A stretch of DNA of 64,000 nucleotides from Sanderia malayensis (taxonomy: Eukaryota; Cnidaria; Scyphozoa; Semaeostomeae; Pelagiidae), in assembly GCA_013076295.1 (NCBI GenBank), contig RQOL01000024.1:620001-684000 (forward strand), given 5' to 3'. The position numbers were made by a program, and so were the translations under genes. How positions within the stretch are numbered: position 1 is the stretch's first letter; every line of letters begins with the position of its first letter. The notes beneath the pieces were generated by a model that was given only the letters and a program-made list of their open reading frames with translations, made no database searches and was not told where the DNA came from. Shown here one piece after another: positions 47,401 to 60,532 of this stretch.

Positions 47401-49466
47401 ATTTTGTCTGTAAAATGAAAAGGAAAAAGTGGCAACATAAGCACATTGGCATCTATTTTATAGTCAAAAGAAGAAATCCTTACAAATAACAAAAAGTTTT
47501 CTGAACATATTCAAGAAGACTGTTGATAGCAAAATGCTCCAAGCCACAAGGAGAGCAAGAAATATACAAAAATACTACAACAACATATAAATCAATATCA
47601 TCATAAAGCACCAATACGTACCAATTCCATACAACTCCATTCTTAGGCACATATAATTGACAAACGTAATCGGATTGATTTTTACAGCAAATGCACGAAA
47701 GTACACTGAAAAGTTCTGTTTTGCTAAGTCGTTTATGGTGGTTGGCTGTGGACTAGTATACCCATCAAATATCTACAATCAAGAAATAATACTGAACAAT
47801 TTCTACACAAAATATACTGAATATAGACCTGAGTACTGTTTTCTTATGAAGAATGTATTATGTATATAAAAAAAGTCAAAATAGCTATTCCTAACATTGA
47901 TATTTTTTATGCTTGCATATAGAACAACGTGAATCCGTATGAAGTCACAATAAGAAACCTAGTAGCTAGAAGACTAAAAAGTACGAAAACATGGAATTAA
48001 AAACCCGAAACGTTTAGAGTTATATTTTTAAAGGATACCAAACAAACCTTTTCAGTCCCATTTTCCTTCTTTGTCATCCATTGGTAACTGTCAGTTGTGT
48101 AGAGAATTTTGTAGCTTTCAACCCATCCTCCGCATTTCCCATATGCTTGAAAATAGCAAACAGCTCCAATGGCGATACCTGTAATAATTTTCCGAGTTAT
48201 GAAGTCAACCTACAAATGACAGAATGACCAATTAAAAATACAGTGAGAAAAACATGTTGTCGACATTGCAAAATGGTATGTCGTATGCAATACAAAACAA
48301 CTCTCAAAGAGTTATTAATGCATTTGTTTTTATATACACTGCCATAGAAGAAAATGCATTGATGCTACATGTATACTTACTCTCAGGTATTCATTTTGCA
48401 TTTGGGTGCTTTTTTTTGCACACCAACGCATATATTCATTGCTGTTTATTCGTCCATTGTACGCTTTTTCATGGACATTGTTGTCAGAAGAAGACGACAT
48501 TTGGTAATTTCTGATTTTCGCATATTCGCCAATGCCCAAAGGTGTTGCATGCATCGCTAAAAGTAGGTGATGAAATTCGCAAAAAAAATATGTTTAGTCT
48601 TTCTACAGTAACACAGAGAACATGTTTTAAGTCTATTGTTTTAATTAAAAGCAACATACGTTTGCTGCAGTGAATGCCAAGATTGATGGTTCTGCATTCG
48701 TAGCATTTGTAACGAGGACAACGAGATGAGTCCATGCAAAGGTATCCAGGGGGGCATGGCTTCAATCGTTTGCACACTTCTCCAATCTGAAAGACAATCA
48801 ATTTGTGCTGATCAAGATGCATAGGACTCGTAAATCTAGGAGTAAATTAACAAAAATGGTGCCAGTCACCAGAGCATCTTCTTGTTGGTGACAGGAGATT
48901 GTCGAAAGACATTTTATTCATTGTATATCTTACCAAGGGATCAGTAAAATCAGTGGATCTGAACTGCCAGCCACTCTTTTTAGTCAACGTCAGTAGAAAT
49001 GTTTTATCAGCCTCGCTTTCCATATTCAATTCGCATGTTTTCAATCCTGATTTCTCAATATTAATGGACTTGCACCAGTACTCATCATAGCATTTTCCTT
49101 CACATTCTTTCACTGTTTGATTTTCAAATGTAGTAATGACAGTTCCCTGAAGAACAGCATCATCTTATTGATGTAAGTGAAATTTGCATAGCCTGGTACA
49201 TAGTCACTTCTGAATATTCTTGCATCAACATTTCTCACCACGATAACCACGCATAACAACCATCTATCAAAAATTGTACTTAATACATCAAGTTATGCAA
49301 ATATAGAGCCTTAATTTCAAGTAGGATTTTAATTTCATCAGAGATTGATTGTTAGACTTGTCCAAAAGGAGAAATTACAAGTTAGCCCGTTCTTTCACAC
49401 GCTTATTAACATGATCATTGTGAAAACGTCATAGAAAAATTACCTGAAAAGGGTGACGCGAAACAT
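44475..49466 (-). pseudogene. G4: PAN - Cys-rich - double discoidin copy with a frameshift in the PAN exon
   Basis: All ten exons are in place: 49444-49466, 48934-49263, 48660-48786, 48381-48556, 48048-48209, 47622-47772, 46921-46950, 46460-46626, 45467-45616, 44475-44621. Exon 2 is 330 nt where G2, G3 and G5 have 328: two extra bases near 49167-49170 (CATCTTATTGATG where others have CATCTTTGATG). The frame then reads NKMMLFFRELS and stops at TGA 49110-49112, early in the PAN domain. Every other exon is open and ends ICMRIELYGCEPV, so inactivation is recent or an assembly error. DS2 has SAWG where G1, G2, G3 and G6 have a Cys after the Trp. Confidence 0.8.
44907..45108. mobile_element. Short MITE in G4 intron 9, TA duplication
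   Basis: Ends CACGTTTTTTTTATAAGAAA and ...TTTCTTATAAAAAAGACGTG, flanked by TA; 202 bp. The same position in G3 (about 33304-33312) is empty. It appears to be an internally deleted relative of 32822-33221. Confidence 0.8.
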
Positions 49467-49535
49467 CTTGAGCTGACAACTTCTACCTTGAATATCCCAT
49501 CGCCCAACTGGCTCATGCGATACCAATTACATCTG

Positions 49536-49553
49536 AAATCAATTACTGGTGGC
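49536..49553 (-). promoter_or_regulatory. Conserved upstream element of G4
   Basis: GCCACCAGTAATTGATTT on the minus strand, 70-87 nt upstream of the G4 ATG. Confidence 0.5.
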
Positions 49554-51621
49554 AGAACTGGTTCGCAGTCAATTAAAAACTGCCATACAATGGATTGCTG
49601 GTGGGTAGCTAATTAGGTTGAATTACATTTTAACATAGACACAAACTTTTTATTTTTTCAGGGGGAGGCTCAAACAGCGCCACCTGCATATAGAAACAAA
49701 TAATTTACCAAAAAAGGCTAAAAAAACAAGCTAGACCATAGGCCAATAACGCAAGTGAAGCGTTAACAAAAACGTGCAATTCTCGAACCTTCGGATTTCC
49801 GACAATTTATAAGTGTTTTTTTACAAATGATCTTAGGAAGCAACAAGGAGACCTTGCTTAAAACAATAAAAACATTTTTTCAGCGAAGCTAAGCCCCTCC
49901 GTAACCTTTCCCAGAGGAGGTGGAGCCCCCAAGCCCGACGGAGTCGGCGCTTATGCAATCTAATTTATATTACTTTCATTCCAACTGTCTCTTCAAATGC
50001 ATATATCTATCTAGAAACGTTAAATCTAGAATTGATAGTTTGTTGTAGCTGTCTGACATTAATTAAGATTCAGTTAGCTTTTATTGTAATGCTACTTTTA
50101 TTTTTGTATTCTTTGATTACAATAACTTTTAAATACGCTTATTCAAATTAAGGATAGACCAGTTTTCAATAAAGCAGGTCATTCCACTTGATTGAAACCA
50201 CAATACAACTATTTGAATGCACTAAATTAGCAATAATTGTGCTTGTTTCACTGTGTTATTTGTTTTTGAAAAACAAAAAACAAATGCCAAGTAGCTGGGG
50301 AATTTAAAAAGTTATCACACAGCCTTAATTATGCATGGGTGTGTAATACAAATGATTTTAAGAATGCGTGTGGTTGCTCTAGCTCTTAATTTTGGCATGA
50401 CAACAGTGGAAAACATATTAAAAGGACAATACTTTAACTTTAAAACGGTGCTCACCAGATTTGAAATTGCCTCTATGGTGTCCTATTTAAAAGAGCCATT
50501 TGCAGAATACATCCAAAATTAAGCAGAAGCTAAGCTCGACTTTTAAAAATGAAGCTCGAGTTTTGTGAACGTTTTTTCAGTAGAAATTTGGATCAGCACA
50601 ATGCTAGAGGCTTCTTAATTGTTTTTTTACTTTAGGATCTAAAGTAGCCTTATTGTTTTAAACTTGATCATTTTTGGATTGCTCAAAATTGTCAAGAAAG
50701 ACAAATTTTGCAGATCAACATAAGAAATTGCAATCTTGTACAAACAAAAACTAGGCTTTGTCATTTCACTTGTCTTAACAAATCATATGTTTAGGTGGAT
50801 TTGCACGGTACAAGTTGGCCACAAGTATTTTCGATATTTAACTCGTGAACTTGTATCGTTTAAATGACCTAAAACTTTGTCCATGTATATTATTTTGATT
50901 GACATTAATCCTCCGTCAGAGTCGAACAATTTTTTGAGCAATAATGCAATTTCTTTCAACCTCAACCATTTTTAAATTTCATTTGAAATCATCTACTTGT
51001 TCTGTAAACTGAATTACATGTTGAAGTTATACACGCGTAACATCAGAAATTAGTGATAAACACACGTAGTTCACAAGGTAGTGTTGGCAAATAGGAAGAC
51101 AGATCAAACTTATTGGAAATACCAAGCTTTTTTATTTCCTGATGGTATCAGTTGGGTGTGTCAAGATGATGGAAAGTTTCTTCCCGTAAAAACAAACATT
51201 ACATTTTGAAGAATTGGGAAGAAAAAGCTAGTCTTTGAACTAAAAAAATAAAATTTGCCAGTAAAACAAAAGAAACGTTTCAAATTAAATTAAGTTTCTT
51301 CAGGTATCAGAAAAGTCCTATAGTCCTTGATGGCTGGAACATGAAGGTCTATTTTTTAATTGGACTGCTTTCAAATCTAAAATAAAGGTGAGGAACAAAT
51401 AAAGGAGAAGAATTCGGAATAAAGATGTGGTTGGGAGGAATATGATTAGGATGGTGATGAAAGTGACTAACTGAACAGGCGAGCTGCAGAAGCCCATTGC
51501 AACATCACAGATTTGAACAAATGGATCTCTTGGGTCTTAGGTTTGCCAACATGTTTATGTATTATTTAAAATCTTCCTGTATCAACAACTGTCCTTTTGA
51601 TTTTAAACATTGAGGAATATA

Positions 51622-52132
51622 CCGTAAATCCTCGAATTGCCCCCCCCCTCGAATAAGCCCCCACCCTAGAACTAAAAGTTGTTAATAAGCCCTCCTCGAA
51701 TAAGCCCCACCCCTAACATGCTGATATTTGCTTTCTGAAGCTCCCAATGGCGTTTTATCGAGTTCTACTACAAAATATTCATGCTTTTGAGCATATGAAT
51801 TTAGTGCGCATAAACCAATTATAGATTATAATATACGAGGCCTTTTAACAATGCTTTCGTTGCATACAGCGAGTTTGAAAAGATTTTGTTTTTCTAGCAA
51901 TTTTTTCACCAATATCTGAGCATTCTTCTGATTATCTGTGTATGCAAAATACTTCGCTGGAACAAACAAACCAATTTCCCGTCTTCTTTTCCCAGTAACA
52001 ACATCAATGTTTGTGCCATATTTCAGATATGTTTATAAGCCCCCCTCGATTAATCCCATCCCTCGAAAAAGCCCCCCTCTGAAAATTTGAAAAATAAATA
52101 AGCCCCCAGGGGGCTAATTCGAGGATTTACGG
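51622..52132. mobile_element. C-rich MITE with CCGTAAATCCTCGAATT ends
   Basis: 511 bp with inverted ends CCGTAAATCCTCGAATTGCC and GGGGGCTAATTCGAGGATTTACGG; left flank TA, right flank TG. Subterminal AATAAGCCCCCCTCG-type units are repeated on both arms. Similar in design to 62052-62446 but with different sequence. Confidence 0.7.
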
Positions 52133-52390
52133 TGTGTAGCGAAAGAAACTTTGAGAACATTTTCCAATCAACACTGAAAATAGGGAAACAAAACCCAGCA
52201 CAAGCAAAAGAGGAGAAAGAGGAACTTCCCGACTTTGAAACAAACGTGATCACATAAATCGAACGTGATTTATGTGATTAGGAAGATAAGCGAGTAGATA
52301 CAGCAAGGCAAAGAAGCAATATCAACGGAATCCTTGATACTCCACTTATTAGAAGTCTGACAGAGTCTGATAAGTAACAATAAGATGCCC

Positions 52391-52438
52391 TGTACTTCAC
52401 TCATCGACTGCAGGAAGGCCTTCGACGCAGTATATTTT
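52391..52438 (+). pseudogene. LINE RT micro-fragment
   Basis: Codes MPCTSLIDCRKAFDAV, resembling the conserved ID..KAFD.V motif of LINE reverse transcriptases. Flanking sequence gives no further match, so it is a short relic. Confidence 0.4.
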
Positions 52439-52753
52439 TATTTCAGCAAATAGCTACTATCGGCAATTTTGATTGCAAAGCAAGCTGATCATAATTTAGA
52501 ATTTTACTCAGGAAATCAACAAACGTTTGCTGAACTAAATGGGCTGACCATCCGAACTGGAAAAGGTCGCGTACCAAGTTTCATATGGCTATGGGCATTT
52601 AATTTTAAATTGATATTGAACTTTAAGTTTAAATCGACCAACTGGGTTTAATATACGTAAAATTTCAATTATGAATTATCCAATAGATAACAGTATTGAC
52701 AAATTTAAAACTTTATCCAAAGTGACATGGATAATGATGCACGTGAAGTTCAC

Positions 52754-52759
52754 TTTATT
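52754..52759 (-). terminator. Candidate polyadenylation signal of G5
   Basis: AATAAA on the minus strand 65 nt beyond the G5 stop codon. Single hexamers are common in AT-rich DNA, so this is weak. Confidence 0.35.
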
Positions 52760-52823
52760 TAAAATGTTTCAAAAGTCATGAAAATAGGTGCAAATAAATA
52801 AAAGTCACCTCACCTTTCTGAAG

Positions 52824-55800
52824 CTATACAGGCTCGCATCCGTAAAGCTCTATTCGCATGGAGATCCAACCAGTTTCCGAAACAGGGTAAATACGAATGA
52901 CCCGAGCTCTGATTGGTGGTTCAAGTTTATTCTTAACAATGCCTCTATTGTCCACATTACCAATGAAAAGCTAAAAAAGATACATCTCATTCATATATCA
53001 GAGAAACCTGATGGATCTTGTTATGGAGAAGTTATAATCTAAACGAGTTCAAGGTTTTGACATTGATATTGAGTTGAAGTTTGATATCAAACAATTCTTT
53101 TCATCTTAAACATTATTCTCTTGATATTTATAATACTGGTGTTTTTGAAAACTACTAGTTTGAAATTCTGAATGTAGTCTACAACTTTCATCCCTTCTTA
53201 TAGTCCAGTGGCTTAAGAGCAATGTTTGGATGAATTGTTATAAAGTGGATTAAAACATGAAAATTGGTACACTCATAGTTTTAAACCTCCTGATCAACAT
53301 TTGGATGAGAACCACCAAATATTTTGACTCTCTTGTAAGATGGCGGCTGCAAAATATTGATGACATCATCGAAATTTAACTCAGATGAAAACATGAAAAC
53401 ATGATACGTTAATACTTTTGAGCCCTCTGAGAAGCTTTAGGATAAAAAATAAAAAATATCTTCATTTTTTGGGAAGATAGTAACGGTAAAAATCAATGTA
53501 TCTTGATTGGCTTGTTCTGCTCGCAAGAGTATCTATTATCAATATACATTGACTGGTTGGGGCACTTCGTCGAAGTTAACTGGTTGGTTAATAGATATCC
53601 CATGTACTTTGGTACATATCCATTGTACGTGGGATCAAAAGGGCCATGTGCATAAGCGAATGCAGCGGACGAAGTGCACCAACCAGTCAACGTATCTGGA
53701 TAATAGACAATCAGGCGAGCGTATCGAGCAATCCCTGTGTAAGTGGAGACGGAAGGTGCATGAGCATTAGCGAATGCTACACTGTAACATTGCCTACCAT
53801 CACTTGCAACACTTTCCAGATGGTCTGGAAAGTGTTGCCAATGTTACAGTATAGCCTCGATGCTGACGTCATCATTTTCTAATGGCCGCCATCTTTCCAG
53901 AGAGGAAACATCCTGCAGTTATTGCCGACGATCCATGCTTATACATGCCTATACAAACATGCTTATTTCCTTTCCTTTGTGTAACTCTTAAGTGCTTAAG
54001 ACTTTCAGAAATTTTTAACGACGTCATCAACTTTTACAGCCGCCATCCTGCCAGAAAGTAAAAACATTTGGTTGTTCTCATCCTAATGTCAATCAAGAGG
54101 CTTGAAACTATGAGTGTACCAATTTGCATGCTTTTGTCCACTTTGTAACAAATTTATGCTTGAGCAACAAGACTATTATTAACATGCTGTTACAATCATA
54201 CGAGAATTTATAAATTCGCCCCCCCCCCTTAAGGACTCCCCTTTAAAGGCACACTGCTTTAATTCAAGAGGATTACACGCATTTTTTTATAAGCAAGACA
54301 GTACTCGGCAAGGCAAAAAGTTAAGCAATTTTAGTACTGGATTGAAGACTGCTAAGCAATTTGAAAAATTGTATTTTCAGTACTTAACAGGAAATGTGAA
54401 CTGACACCATCTTATTAACAGGAATAACCTTTTTCTAATCTATTTTCAAAAAACACGAACAAAAAGTTAAGCAATTGCTAAGCAGTTTTGAGTACTCAAA
54501 TTTGCCTTCCAGCTAAGCAATTTTTAGTACTGAGCCCGAGTTGAAATTGCTTATAAAAAAAATGCGTGAATTTTCTCATTGAATATTGCAAATTGAAATC
54601 ACTAGCACAGCACACTTGATTATTGGGAGTGTGTGCATTATTGGCTCCGTGGTCAGGGGTGTCACAAAGTTGATCTGTGGCTATCAATCACATTGTTGAT
54701 TAGAGTACCATCTTGACATTACAGAGCAAACAGATAAAACAATAATGAGGGTAAATCGATGGCCAACAACTTTGCAATCGGAGATGGCCCGTAGTTAATT
54801 CATAAAAATGTACCAAGATATTGATCTATAGACTTCCAATCCAAATATGTATAACATGATAGTAAGATCATGATTATTTTATTGATCACGACGAAGTATG
54901 TAAACACGTTGAACACAGTTTCAAGATCTTGGATTGAGCCGACTTAATGAAATGAGAACCAGGTAATACTGTGCTAAGACTTCCAATGATTAACAACAAG
55001 GGTTACGCCAATAGACTATCTAATGCATTACGTTGTAGCTACGACAGTTTGCTGAACTACTTGGGTCTGGGCCGCTTAAGTTGGTGATGCCAAGCTACGG
55101 CACCTAACAACTTGCTGGCACCCAGCTAGCTGGCTTTAATTATAATTGTGAAGGTAATTAGAGGGTGATTTTTATTAACTTGTTGTTATTACCTTTTTTG
55201 TGCCATCTCTGTTGTTGATAGGCGTGAACGTGTTTACAACTTCGCTGTAGCCTATGTAATATGTTCTCACGAATTGCTTAATATTATGGCGACCTTGTGT
55301 GGCAATGTCAGTGACGACTTTCAACGTAAGAAGGTCAACCTAGGAAAAACAAAAAAATAGATGAATGCAAAATCTGATAGTCCGAGAAAAACTGTAATCT
55401 TAGGATCAAATTAATATCCAATGTTGAAAGAGTACCACAATCAGCAGAGAGTATTCTGGGGCAGCAGAAACTCAAATTCCATTGGAGTTTATTCGCAAAT
55501 TGAATAGATTCAGAATACGAGACACAAGATCAAAGGGCATAATATCAAATTATGCGCGTACATTCTAAGCAAGAGCTAAAAGAATTGAGATATTTGCAAA
55601 AGTCAAAGGTCTGAAGAATAATTGGCAGCAGAAAATGATGTTTCCAAATTCAAAAATCGGGATGCACTTGGAGGGGATTGATATGTAAAACATTGATTTA
55701 TTGAAGTTATTGGAGAAGAAAAATGGACGAAAGAGAAGATAATCAAATTTATAAAGAGAAATAAGGGTGATAGAAAGGGAAGAGAGTTATTGTGTAGAGA

Positions 55801-58800
55801 ACGTCGCATTGATAGACCTTGGCAGCTCATTTTCCAATTGGAGATTTGCAGTGTTATTAGAATTATTATATTATTAGTGTTATTATATCGAGAAAGAGGA
55901 AAGAGAAAATGAAAGAAAGAGCTGCAAATCACGGAAAGACAATAAAAAGACAAGCCGCGGTGAAAATTACAAGCAAACAATACATTTCCTAGAAGATGAA
56001 GACATTGATTAAGATTTCAGATAGTTTAAAGTTTCGTTACAAATTATACTTATTCAACAATGCGAATGATAAAGCCAAAAATATATTCATGTTACCTGCA
56101 AATAAGGACTCGTGTCTGGTGGCAGATAACCCCATGCCGAATAATGGTTGAGTCTTGCTTTCCAAGGTGATAATTTTAAACTATGAGTGGAAGATGCCGT
56201 AATTTGTGCATCGAGTATTGTGGAAGATCCCATTCCTAATGGCTTTACAGGGTTAGCGCATCCTGTGAAAAAAGAAAACAAGATATTCATGATTAAAATT
56301 CAAAGTTTAAACCTAGACTTAATAAACCTAAAAATTATTGGCTTTGCATTGGCTCAGGTTGGTTTATGAGAATTTGTTTTATTAAAGACCTATACTTTCT
56401 CAGGTGTCTTTAAATTGAAAACTTTGATTATTATCAACATTATTTGAATGCCAAAATGCGTGAGACGTATATTGATATATTAGATGCAATTCAAGCAAAA
56501 GCTTATACACTGCATTGAAACAAAATAGGTATGCAAGGACAAAACTGAGTTTTTAAGTTCGGTTTTTTATAAATAATTAGTTACCACTGTCAGTCAGTTC
56601 TGATCTGATAAAAAGAAATGGGCATATAGAAACAGAGAACAGATGCATAGCAAAATGCTTCTCTTGGCAACCAAGGCGTACAATTCTATACTGTTATCGT
56701 CTTTCTCTTTTTCTTCTTCACAATTTCTATATTAATTTAGGGTCTAAACTATTGCCTCTGCCAACTAAGAATGCGTTTCATCGAAAGCGATTATTGAATA
56801 AATTCTTAATATTCTACCTTGAGGGTTTTCTGGCTTGATTGGATCCTCTACAAAATAAATATCGCACGCTTCAATCTATTTCAATAAAATATATTTAATA
56901 ATATATAGAAGGTCTTAAAGGGTTACTCTCATAACACATTTTTATTATGTTTGTGTGTAGCTTTTGACGTAAATATCGGGCACAATAGAAACCCGAGGCA
57001 AGGCCGATGTGACGTACATGCCGGAACACAGGAAATTTAGTTTATTGTGTTTGGTCCGAGGCTCGAATGAACATTCAACGTTTTTAAAATCTGTAGATAA
57101 ACCAAATTTTTTCAAATCTGTAAATTTCGTTTCAATCTTAACGTCGCAGTCCCGATAGCTTTACAGTGCTGCATCTTTAGTGGTGGTGCGGGGGTGGAGA
57201 ATTTTGTAAAATGAATTCCATGGTCATGTCAACAAAACTATTTAAGTTTGATCAATTTTTTAACAGCGCATCAATTTAGCATTTAACCATCTATCTTTGA
57301 CAAAAACCCGATTTGCATTTTGCAAACAAAAAAATCACAATTATCTTGCTAAAACTAAGCACGCGGCCAAACTGAGTACTTCATGAAATAAATTATGGAA
57401 CTGATGGAAACGATAAACAAACTTATACCATGATCATTAGCTGGTTGGTTGTTTTATCACTAAAAGGGAAAAGGAAAGAGAAGAGAAGAGAATGTTGAGT
57501 GATGAGTAGATAACCACGTGAAGCATGTGAATACTGGGCAAACCCATTGTCACTTCACTTTTCAAGTCTGGGGTCGATTTTCAGCCCTACGCGACATTGT
57601 TTTTCCATACTGAAGTCAAAGAGAGAAGTCGACTCCGTTCATGTACGTCACACAATCTCGGCCCAGATTTTTTTTGTCGACACGAGGTTTTCCAGGAGTG
57701 GCCTAAAAATCGTACTTTTGAAGCCGCGAAAAGAGGTGTTAATGAACGAAATTTAAAATTTAAAAGTTTCAAATATAGCCCGGGGGGCACTCAGTACATG
57801 GACATGCGGGGGGGGGTCAGTCCGATATTTTTGAATGAGACTTTTGCCAAAAATGATATTTTTGGGTGACAACTTTGTCCAACATGATATTTTTGGGTGC
57901 TCAAAATAGTCGAAGCTATTCTGATATTTTTTGATATATCAAATTAGTCAAACAATATTTTTAGCCATTTTTAGCGTTCTTGCCAAATATACTATTGCAC
58001 TTTTCCAAAACCACTTTATCATCCTTGAATACAATTTTTGATATTTTTGGGTACAAGATATTAAAAAAATTGATATTTTTTGGTTTTCAAGAAAACCAGT
58101 TTTGATATTTTTGGGTTCCTTGTTAAATTCTCGGACTGACCCCCCGTATGTTTATGTATCGAGTTCCCCCCTGTGAAATATAGTAAAAAAGAAGAAATCC
58201 CAACAAATAACAAAGAGTGTTTTGAACATATCCAAGAAGACTACTGATAGCAAAATGCTCCAAGCCAAAAGGAGAGCAAGAAATATACAAAAATACTACA
58301 ACAACATATAAATCAATATCATCATAAAGCACCAATACTTACCAATTCCATACAACTCCATTCTTAGGCACATATAACGGACAAATGTGATTGGGTTGAT
58401 TTTCACAGCAAATGCACGAAAGTATACTGAAAAGTTTTGTTTTGCTAAGTCGTTTATGGTAGTTGGCAGTGGACTAGTATACCCATCAAATATCTACAAT
58501 CAAGAAACAAAAGTGAACAATTTAAAAAAATATATACTGAACATTCATAACGCTTTAAAGAGTTTTCTTATGAAGAACATATTATATATAAATAAAAAAA
58601 ACGTTTAAATAGCTAGTCATTACATTGACATTTTTTTATGCTTTCATATAGGACAACGTGAAACCGTATGAAGTCACAAGAAGAAACCTACTAGCTAGAA
58701 GACTGGAAAGTTCAAAAACATGGAATTAAAAAACCCAAAAAGTTTAGAGTTATATTTTTAAAGGACACCAAACAAACCTTTTCAGTCCCACTTTCCTTGT

Positions 58801-60417
58801 ATGCCATCCATTGGTAACTGTCAGATGTGTAGAGAATTTTGTAGCTTTCAACCCATCCTGCGCATTTCCCATTTTCATGAAAAAAGCAAACAGCTCCTAT
58901 TGCGATACCTGTAATAATCTTGCGATTTACGAAGTCAACCTAAAAATGACAGAATGGCAAATTAGCAATACCATGAGAAAAACAAGTTGCCGGCATTGTA
59001 AAATGATATGTCGTATGCAATGCAAATTAACCCTCAACGAGTTATTAATGGAATTACTTTTTATATACACTGCCATAGAAGAAAATGGATTGATGTTACA
59101 TGTATGCTTACTCTCAGGTATTCATTTTGCATTTGGGCTTTTTTTTTTGGACACCAACGCGTATATATATCGCTGTTTATTCGTCCATTGTACGCTATTT
59201 CATGTTCACCGTTGTCAGAGGAAGACGACATTTGGTAATCTTTGATTCTTGTATTGTCGGCAATGCCCAAAGCTTTTGAATGCATTGCTAAAAAGAGATG
59301 ATGAAATTCGGTGGTGATAAAAGAATATTTTAAGGCACTCTACAGTAATGCAATCGTAATATCCAGAGACCATCTTTTAAAGCTTATTGTTTTAATAAAA
59401 AGTAATTTACGTTTGCTGCAGTGAATGCCAAGATTGATTGTTCTGCATTCGTAGCATTTGTAACGAGGACAACGAGATGAGTCCATGCAAAGGTATCCAG
59501 GGGGACAGGGCTTCAACCGTTTGCACACTTCTCCAATCTGAAAGACAATCAATTTGAGCTAATCAAGATGCATAGGACTCACATGGCTAGGAGTAAACTA
59601 ATAAATGATGATGCCAGTCAACAAATGAAGCGAAATGCATCTTCTTGTTAGTGACAGGAGGTTTATAAAAGGTTTTTATTCATTGTATATCTTACCAAGG
59701 GATCAGTAAAATCAGTGGATCTGAACTGCCAGCCACTCTTTTTAGTCAACGTCAATAGAAATGTTTTATCAGCCTCGCTTTCCATATTCAATTCGCATGT
59801 TTTCAATCCTGATTTCTCAATATTAATGGACTTGCACCAGTACTCATCATAGCATTTTCCTTCACATTCTTTCACTGTTTGGTTGTCAAATGTAGCAATG
59901 ACAGTTCCCTGAAGAACAGCATCATCTTTGATGTAAGTGAAATTTGCATAGCCTGGTACATAGTCACTTCTGAATATTCTTGCATCAACATTTCTCACCA
60001 CGATAACCACGCATATAAGCCAACTATCAAAATATGAATAGTTTACACATCAAAATGAATAAATACAAAACTCTCGCAAGTAGCTTCTTATTTATAAAGT
60101 TTTTGATTGCCGATTATAAATGTGACATGACTGCAAAATGTTCTCATGCCAATATTTTTGTACAGTATAGAAGAAGTAGGCTTTTTGAATGCGCAGTAAG
60201 AATTATATCTAAACTAGTTTTGTCACAAACCGTTCAAGTTCCAGTTTGATCAATTTGATTCACGTCGGTATCTAGTGTTCAAATTGTCAAACTGATAGAC
60301 CCGACCAAAAAGAGAAGTTGCAAGTAAATCTGATTTCCAGCACGCACATTGCGCATGATCATCATAACGTATATCACGCCTTAAAAACACTTACCTTAAG
60401 TACACGACGCAAGACAT
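52824..60417 (-). CDS. G5: secreted PAN/apple - Cys-rich - discoidin - discoidin protein, intact
   Basis: Ten coding exons: 60395-60417, 59696-60023, 59411-59537, 59112-59287, 58778-58939, 58343-58493, 56818-56847, 56096-56262, 55193-55339, 52824-52970. Phases match; 1458 nt, 485 residues. Signal peptide MSCVVYL + SWLICVVIVVRNVDA, PAN domain (RIFRSDYVPGYANFTY ... LTKKSGWQFRSTDFTDPL), the same seven-cysteine exon, DS1 (HSKALGIADNTRI ... CLRMELYGI), linker EDPIKPENPQ, and DS2 (GCANPVKPLGMGSS ... ISMRIELYGCEPV). DS2 lacks two cysteines present in G1, G3 and G6: SAWC is SAWG and ICMR is ISMR. It shares intron 9 sequence near exon 9 with G1, and a damaged TIR element in intron 6 with G2. Confidence 0.85.
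53205..54200. mobile_element. Foldback element in G5 intron 9
   Basis: Arms of about 150-200 bp face each other: GGTACACTCATAGTTTTAAA and ATGGCGGCTGCAAAA on the left against CTTGAAACTATGAGTGTACC and TTTTACAGCCGCCAT on the right. Inside are further nested palindromes, at about 53540-53690 (ACTGGTTGG..GCACTTCGTC) and 53785-53850 (TGTAACATTG ... CAACACTTTCCAGA). The open frames 53493-53690 and 53507-53770 arise from this symmetry. Limits are approximate; no target duplication was settled. Confidence 0.65.
54276..54568. mobile_element. MITE with CACGCATTTT...AAAATGCGTG ends, G5 intron 9
   Basis: Ends CACGCATTTTTTTATAAGCA and complement, TA on the left and AA on the right. The interior (GCAATTTTAGTACTGGATTG, CTGAGCCCGAGTTG) matches 12709-13109 in reverse orientation, so the two belong to one family. 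Confidence 0.7.
56930..57775. mobile_element. Damaged TIR element in G5 intron 6, relative of 17449-23340
   Basis: Left end AGGGTTACTCTCATAACACA and interior GACGTACATGCCGGAACA match the element in G2; the right arm (ACGTCACACAATCTCGGCCC, AAGAGGTGTTAATGAACGAA) is present but its terminal bases are replaced by another element at 57778. Confidence 0.6.
57778..58174. mobile_element. MITE with GGGGGGCACTC ends and TGATATTTTTGGG iterations
   Basis: The ends GCCCGGGGGGCACTCAGTAC and, complementary, CAGGGGGGAACTCGATAC are followed on both arms by GGGGGTCAGTCCGA. The inside repeats a GATATTTTTGGG unit about ten times. AAATATA lies on both sides, a possible target duplication. Confidence 0.65.
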
Positions 60418-60483
60418 GTTGAACTGGCAACATCGACTTTCAACTGTAACATTGCATGCACACCAGCTGATAGCATACTTCCT

Positions 60484-60501
60484 GAATCAATAACTGGTGG
60501 C
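60484..60501 (-). promoter_or_regulatory. Conserved upstream element of G5
   Basis: GCCACCAGTTATTGATTC on the minus strand, 67-84 nt upstream of the G5 ATG. Confidence 0.5.
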
Positions 60502-60532
60502 AGCTATTGCACAGCTTATTCAAATACAGGTT

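Larger units (their letters stand above)
49467..52823. other. Intergenic block between G4 and G5 (duplicated spacer)
   Basis: Shares long stretches with the spacers at 25562-28516 and 40047-44474, but lacks much of the 42371-43040 block. Contains a MITE at 51622-52132 and a tiny LINE relic near 52391-52438. No gene supported. Confidence 0.5.

Noticed and set aside
53493..53690. 65-codon minus-strand frame with protein-like composition
   Set aside because: It lies in the foldback element and the opposite strand is equally open because of the inverted repeats.
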